A DNA stretch of 8,437 nucleotides from Alphaproteobacteria bacterium (lineage in GTDB: Bacteria; Pseudomonadota; Alphaproteobacteria; Puniceispirillales; UBA1172): the NCBI GenBank assembly GCA_021296375.1, contig JAGWAQ010000069.1:1-8437 (forward strand), given 5' to 3'. The notes beneath the pieces are model-generated. The model had not been told where the DNA came from, made no database searches, and saw only the letters and a list, made by a program, of their open reading frames with translations. How positions within the stretch are numbered: the first letter of the stretch is position 1; each line of letters begins with the position of its first letter. This document shows, piece after piece, positions 4,387-8,437 of the stretch. The position numbers were made by a program, and so were the translations under genes.

Positions 4387-5970
4387 ATGGCGCGCAATTT
4401 CTCTCTCCCCGGACGTTCAGCGGTACGAGCCCAGAACGGCATGATCACCACCTCTCATCCTATCGCCACGGCGGCGGGGCTTAAGGTGTTGGCGGAAGGC
4501 GGGTCAGCAGTCGACGCGGCGATCACCGCAACTTCGCTGTTGTCGGTGGCGGAACCGCAAATGACAGGCATCGGCGGCGATTGCTTTGCGCTGGTGTCAA
4601 AAGATGGCTCCACCGATATTATTGCCCTCAACGGGGCTGGCCGCGCTCCTGCCAATGCCAGTGGCGAGGGCATTCGTGCCCAGGGGCTTGATGCGATCCC
4701 CCGTCACAGCCCCCATGCGGTGACGATTCCCGGGGCTGTCGACGCCTGGGCCAAACTGCACGAGAAATTTGGCCGCCATGATTGGGACCGTTTGTTTGCC
4801 CCGTCTATTGATTACGCCACCAATGGCATCGCGGTGCATGATCGCGTTGCCCGTGATTGGGGGCTGCACCCTGGCAATGTCGAAGAGGACAAGGATGCCG
4901 CGGAGCAGTTCCTCAAGAATGGCGCGGCGTATCAGGCCGGGGATGTCTTCCGCCAACCGAAGCTGGCCGAAGCGTTTAAGCTGATCGCCAAAAATGGTCG
5001 TGACGGTTTTTACAACGGGCCGGTAATGGAAGATATGCTGGCCAAGCTCACCTCAATGGGGGGCTTCCATCAGGACAGTGATTTCATCAACACCGAAGCC
5101 AGTTTTGTCACCCCGATTTCAGCCGATTACAAAGGCCATACCATTTGGGAATGCCCGCCGAACGGGCAGGGGGTCGCCGCCCTGGTGCTGATCCGTATCG
5201 TTGAGCAGTTTGACCTCGCCGCGATGGATGATGTCGACCGTGTCCATGTGCTGGCCGAAGCATCAAAGATCGCCTATCGCCTGCGGGATACTTATGTGGC
5301 GGACCCTGACCGTGAAGATGTGCCGGTGGATTGGCTGCTCAGCGATGAGTCGCTTGCCACATTCGTCAGCATGATCGATATGAAGAAAGCCCAGCCGTTT
5401 GATGGTGAGGATTTCCCCACCCATCCGCACACGATCTACCTGGCGGCGGTTGATAAAGACGGCATGGCGGTATCGCTGATCAATTCTATTTTTGATGATT
5501 TCGGTTCTGGCATTTCCACCCCGGGCTATGGCGTGTTGTTCCAGTCCCGTGGCCGGGCGTTCCGCGTAGACGACCATCACCCGAACCGTATTGCTGGCGG
5601 CAAACGCCCGTTGCATACGATTATTCCGGGCATGATCACGAAAGGTGATCAGCTGGTGGGGCCATTTGGGGTCATGGGTGGCCAGTATCAGGCGGCAGGC
5701 CACGCCATGCTGATGTCAAACCTGTTTGCCCATGGCATGAACCCGCAACAGGCGCTCGATGCCGCCCGCAGCTTTGGCCACGCTGGCGTTCTTCAGCTCG
5801 AAGGCAGTTACAGCCCTGAACAAGCGGCTGAACTTGAGCGTCGGGGCCATGTCCTGGATTACCCTTCCGCCCCGATTGGGGGCGGCCAGGCGATTCTTCG
5901 TGACCTTGATACAGGTGTGCTGGTGGCAGGGTCCGACCCCCGCAAGGACGGCATGTCCGGCGGTTTCTAG
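4387..5970 (+). CDS. Gamma-glutamyltransferase-family Ntn hydrolase (noncanonical)
   Basis: A protein of about 527 residues in the gamma-glutamyltranspeptidase family, which self-cleaves to expose a catalytic N-terminal threonine. N-terminal family motifs are NGMITTSHPIATAAGLKVL, EGGSAVDAAI and QMTGIGGDCFALV; NGAGRAPANA carries the arginine expected at the substrate carboxylate. The presumed processing site is before Thr (codon 5431-5433) in HPHTIYLAAVDKDG, followed by FGSGI, GGKRPLHTIIPG and the C-terminal GSDPRKDGMSGGF. Several residues that bind glutamate in E. coli GGT are replaced and the lid loop is about ten residues shorter, so the substrate may not be glutathione. This resembles the YwrD-like subgroup. 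No signal peptide is seen, suggesting a cytoplasmic location. ATG 4348 is an alternative in-frame start, but family similarity begins at ARNFSLPGRSAV after ATG 4387, and no well-placed Shine-Dalgarno supports either. A binding-protein gene follows after 133 bases. Confidence 0.93.
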   Translation: MARNFSLPGRSAVRAQNGMITTSHPIATAAGLKVLAEGGSAVDAAITATSLLSVAEPQMTGIGGDCFALVSKDGSTDIIALNGAGRAPANASGEGIRAQGLDAIPRHSPHAVTIPGAVDAWAKLHEKFGRHDWDRLFAPSIDYATNGIAVHDRVARDWGLHPGNVEEDKDAAEQFLKNGAAYQAGDVFRQPKLAEAFKLIAKNGRDGFYNGPVMEDMLAKLTSMGGFHQDSDFINTEASFVTPISADYKGHTIWECPPNGQGVAALVLIRIVEQFDLAAMDDVDRVHVLAEASKIAYRLRDTYVADPDREDVPVDWLLSDESLATFVSMIDMKKAQPFDGEDFPTHPHTIYLAAVDKDGMAVSLINSIFDDFGSGISTPGYGVLFQSRGRAFRVDDHHPNRIAGGKRPLHTIIPGMITKGDQLVGPFGVMGGQYQAAGHAMLMSNLFAHGMNPQQALDAARSFGHAGVLQLEGSYSPEQAAELERRGHVLDYPSAPIGGGQAILRDLDTGVLVAGSDPRKDGMSGGF

Positions 5971-6103
5971 CTATTTTCCTCAGGAATTTTGTGTAAAGAC
6001 GACAATTTTTTTTCTGATTATTTCATTTTTCTTCCGTGTTTGCCTAGACAGTCCCGATATTTGGGTTAAGGTTAATCAACAAAATAAAATTTTGGAGGAA
6101 CAC
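5971..6103 (+). other. AT-rich leader upstream of the binding-protein gene
   Basis: This 133-base gap is markedly more AT-rich than its surroundings. It contains a T8 run at 6006-6013, a doubled GGTTAA word near 6064-6075 and the strong ribosome binding site GGAGG (6094-6098), five bases before the ATG. A promoter for the transporter operon is expected here, but I could not identify a convincing -35/-10 pair. Confidence 0.45.
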
Positions 6104-7324
6104 ATGAAGTTCAAATCATTAAAGACAATGGTTGTCTCTGCAGCTGTTGTGGCCAGTGTCAGCATGGCCGGCTCTGCCATGGCCAAGGTTGAGGGTGATA
6201 CCATTACCCTTGGCTCATCCATCTCCCTGACCGGCAAATACGCCACCAACGGTTTGCACACCACCCGTGGTTATGACTACGCGATCAAAGTCATCAACGA
6301 AGCGGGCGGCGTCAAGGTTGGCGGCAAGACCTACAAGCTTGCGGTCAAGTATTATGACGATGAATCCACCCCTGCACGTGGTGCCCAGCTTGCTGAACGC
6401 TTGATCCAGCAGGATGGTGTTGAGTTTATGCTTGGCCCGTATTCTTCAGGGATGACGAAGGCGATTGCCCCGGTTTCTGAAAAATTCGGCGTGCCAATGG
6501 TTGAAGCGGAAGGGGCGTCCCGTTCACTCTTCACCCAGGGCTACAAGTATTTGTTTGCCGTGCTGTCGACGTCTGAGCAGTACCTGTCCACCACCATTGA
6601 GCTGGCGGCACAGACAACTGACAACCCTTCTGAAATCAAAGTCGCCATGGCGTTTGAAAACGATCCGTTCTCACTCGACGTGCGTGAAGGTGTTGTTGAT
6701 GCCGCTAAGAAATACGGCATGAAGATCGTCATTGACGACAAGCTGCCTGCTGACCTGTCTGACATGTCCGCGACCCTGACCAAGGTCAAAGCCCTGCGTC
6801 CTGACGTGCTGATCGTCTCCGGTCACTCCAAAGGCGCGGCCACCGCTGCCCGTCAGCTGGAAGAGATGAAAGTCTCTGTGCCGATCATCGGCATGACCCA
6901 CTGTGAAGCTGCCAAGATTCAGGAAAAGTTCCCGAAAGCAGCGCAAGGCATCATGTGTGCAACCCAGTGGGTTGAAGGTATTCCAAAGCGTGACAGCATG
7001 TTCGGTTCCGCTTCTGACTGGAACGAAGGTTTCAAGGCTGAATACCCATCCTACTCTTCTGTTCCTTATCAGTCCGCTCAGGCGTCTGCCGCCGTGCTGG
7101 TCTGGAAAGAAGCGTTTGAAGCGGCCAACAGCTTCGACAAGGACGCGGTTCGTGATGCCATTTCAGCAATTGAAATGGAAACCTTTTACGGTGACATCAA
7201 GTTCTCCGCGGCAGGCAACAACATTGCCAAGCCGATGTTCATGCGTCAGATCGATGCCAACGGCAACTACAACCTGGTTGTGACCGCCGATGACATGCAG
7301 TTCCCGCGCAAAGCTGGGTACTAA
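6104..7324 (+). CDS. ABC transporter substrate-binding protein, branched-chain amino acid (HAAT) type
   Basis: A 406-residue periplasmic binding protein with the type I (LivJ/LivK-like) fold that captures solute for the permeases encoded downstream. A Sec signal peptide is clear: basic MKFKSLK, a hydrophobic core (TMVVSAAVVASVSMAG) and cleavage after SAMA at residue 27. The mature part opens with TITLGSSISLTGKYATNG, then AIKVINEAGGV, YYDDESTPARGAQLAERLI and GPYSSGMTKAIAPVSEKF, all standard for the family; GPYSS is in the usual ligand-binding loop. Only two cysteines remain (residues 267 and 285), which could form a disulphide in the periplasm. The reading frame extends back to 5759 inside the preceding gene, but the GGAGG at 6094-6098 and the signal peptide fix the start at 6104. 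The ligand is not determinable; amino acids, amides, urea and aromatic acids are all known for this family. Confidence 0.94.
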   Translation: MKFKSLKTMVVSAAVVASVSMAGSAMAKVEGDTITLGSSISLTGKYATNGLHTTRGYDYAIKVINEAGGVKVGGKTYKLAVKYYDDESTPARGAQLAERLIQQDGVEFMLGPYSSGMTKAIAPVSEKFGVPMVEAEGASRSLFTQGYKYLFAVLSTSEQYLSTTIELAAQTTDNPSEIKVAMAFENDPFSLDVREGVVDAAKKYGMKIVIDDKLPADLSDMSATLTKVKALRPDVLIVSGHSKGAATAARQLEEMKVSVPIIGMTHCEAAKIQEKFPKAAQGIMCATQWVEGIPKRDSMFGSASDWNEGFKAEYPSYSSVPYQSAQASAAVLVWKEAFEAANSFDKDAVRDAISAIEMETFYGDIKFSAAGNNIAKPMFMRQIDANGNYNLVVTADDMQFPRKAGY

Positions 7325-7337
7325 TCGCACCATCATT

Positions 7338-7370
7338 GAGAGGAGAGCTTATGCTCTCCTCTTTCTCTTT
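7338..7370 (+). terminator. Intercistronic hairpin (attenuating terminator) after the binding protein gene
   Basis: AGAGGAGAGC (7339-7348) pairs perfectly with GCTCTCCTCT (7353-7362) around a TTAT loop, extendable by one G-U pair, and is followed by the T-rich stretch TTCTCTTTG. It sits 14 bases after the binding-protein stop and about 50 bases before the permease start. Such a hairpin commonly lets the binding protein be made in excess over the permeases, by partial termination or 3'-end protection. Confidence 0.75.
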
Positions 7371-7411
7371 GATTTAAGACAACTTTATCCATTTTAAGAA
7401 CTGAGGGGATT

Positions 7412-8336
7412 ATGCTCGATAATCTGCAATTGCTGTTCGTATGGGCACCTGTCATGAACGTCCAGATGATACTGGATGGGGTCTTTGTCGGGGCTGTTTT
7501 CGCACTGAGTGCGTATGGCCTGGCGCTGGTCTGGGGTGTCATGAACGTGAAAAACCTGGCTCAGGGTGACTTTGTCATCATGGGGGGGTATATCGCCTAC
7601 GCGTTGTTCCATCCGCTTCACGGCATGGGGCTTCCGACATGGGTTATCATTCCGATTTTGATCGTTGTTGCGATGGCGATGATGTTTGTGTTTGGTCATA
7701 TTGTCTACCAGCTCATCATCAAGCGGGTGATTGACCAGGATATGTTCACCTCTCTGCTGGCGACCTTTGGCTTGTCGCTCCTCATGCAGCAGGTGATCAA
7801 CCTGATCTTTGGTCCTGAAGTTCAAATTATTGACTCTGAATTGCCGATTTTGACGGCGTTTGACAGTTTCGTCACCATTCCGACGGTAAAGATCGTCTCA
7901 CTCGTGATGGCGATGGCGCTGGCTGTTGTGGTGGTGATCTTCATGAAAACCTCACGCACGGGGCAGGCGATCCGCGCCACCGCGCAGGACCCGCGGGCCG
8001 CGCGTGTGCTGGGAATTGATACCGATCGCGTTTACGCCTTCACCTTCTCCCTTAACGCCGCCATTTGCGGGGCTGCCGGGGTGCTGGTGTCGATGATCTG
8101 GGTCATCCAGCCGTTCTATGGCATCGTCTATTCCGTCCGCTCCTTTTGTGACGGCGGCGGGGCTGGGCAATTTGCCGGCGGTGATCGGGACGGGGTTCGG
8201 CCTCGGTCTTATTGAGCAATATACAGGCATCATTATGGGCGCTGAATACCAGGTCGCGGCCGCTGTTGTCATGTTGTTGGGTGTGTTGATTTGGCGACAA
8301 ATTCAGATGCGTCGTCACAGACAGGTGGTGCGGTAA
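7412..8336 (+). pseudogene. LivH-like ABC transporter permease, interrupted by a frameshift
   Basis: This is an inner-membrane permease of the branched-chain amino acid (LivH) family, expected to span the membrane about eight times and pair with the LivM-like protein encoded next. ATG 7412 follows GAGGGG (7403-7408). Frame 2 reads normally through NVKNLAQGDFVIMGGYIAYAL and the conserved loop QAIRATAQDPRAARVLGIDTDRVYAFTFSLNAA to YSVRSF, then diverges into CDGGGAGQFAGG and stops at 8213-8215 (267 residues). The expected C-terminus, FVTAAGLGNLPAVIGTGFG and the last helices, continues in the next frame to TAA 8334-8336. Removing one T from the T4 run at 8144-8147 restores a protein of about 307 residues, the normal family length. 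A sequencing error, a true mutation or, less likely, programmed +1 slippage could explain this. The last stop overlaps the next start. Confidence 0.9.
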
Positions 8337-8437
8337 TGTCTAATAGAACAGTAATGTTATATATCGCCATTCTGGTGTTTGGCGTAGCGGGCCCGTTTTT
8401 GTTCCCGAACTACGTTCAACAGATGGCCGTGATGTGG
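8336..8437 (+). CDS. LivM-like ABC transporter permease, 3' end missing
   Basis: The first 34 codons of a second permease, cut by the right edge. The frame starts MSNRTVMLYIAILVFGVAG, a first membrane helix, and continues PFLFPNYVQQMAVMW, which resembles the N-terminus of LivM-family permeases. Its ATG overlaps the TAA of the LivH-like gene (TAATG at 8334-8338), so the two are translationally coupled. The identification rests on position and short similarity. ATP-binding LivG/LivF-like genes are expected further right but are not in the window. Confidence 0.82.
   Translation, partial: MSNRTVMLYIAILVFGVAGPFLFPNYVQQMAVMW

Noticed and set aside
5976..6013. Possible terminator after the GGT-like gene (TTCCTCAGGAA followed by a T8 run)
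   Set aside because: The stem has only four pairs and the T run begins about 20 bases later, so it does not form a standard intrinsic terminator.
5759..6103. N-terminal extension of the substrate-binding protein into the GGT-like gene
   Set aside because: The in-frame extension overlaps a conserved gene out of frame, has no family similarity, and bypasses the GGAGG site and signal peptide at 6104.
8147..8215. CDGGGAGQFAGG tail as a genuine alternative C-terminus of the LivH-like protein
   Set aside because: It is glycine-rich readout of the wrong frame of a conserved segment and has no membrane helix; the conserved sequence is in the next frame.

Overview
The window reads as an ordinary, densely packed chromosomal segment of a moderately GC-rich alphaproteobacterium. 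The main evidence is the order fabH - ihfA - merR-type regulator followed by a tRNA-Pro gene, an arrangement typical of Alphaproteobacteria (usually preceded by plsX), together with tRNA genes that encode their own CCA end. I see no phage, integrase, transposase, CRISPR array or defence island. I cannot name the genus.

Layout. Positions 1-1690 (+) hold the 3' part of fabH (start lies off the window), ihfA and a small MerR-type regulator whose ribosome binding site lies on the ihfA stop codon. A tRNA-Pro(GGG) follows at 1749-1825, preceded by two adjacent perfect palindromes that resemble a MerR-type promoter. A ten-helix EamA/DMT exporter (1863-2729, +) runs convergently into a two-gene minus-strand unit: a GlcG/HbpS-like protein (3584-3159) overlapping by one base a small DUF3429 membrane protein (3159-2737). 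Divergent from it is a DUF952 gene (3724-4074, +), flanked on both sides by short tandem repeats, then tRNA-Leu(UAG) at 4200-4284.

The right half (4387-8437, +) is a gamma-glutamyltransferase-like Ntn hydrolase followed by the start of a branched-chain-amino-acid-type (HAAT/Liv) ABC transporter: a secreted substrate-binding protein, a LivH-like permease and the first 34 codons of a LivM-like permease. A strong hairpin sits between the binding protein and the permeases. The LivH-like gene is broken by a +1 frameshift at a T4 run (8144-8147), either a sequencing error or a real lesion. The ATPase genes would be expected beyond the right edge.

How the parts relate: the left block is fatty-acid initiation plus nucleoid/transcription regulation. 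The right block is uptake of an amino acid or amide-like solute, next to an amidohydrolase that may process related compounds, though that link is inference. No clearly new multi-gene system is visible. The observations most worth checking are the livH frameshift, the MerR-like promoter in front of tRNA-Pro, the replaced glutamate-binding residues of the GGT homologue, and the repeated 12-17 bp tandem duplications at gene ends.
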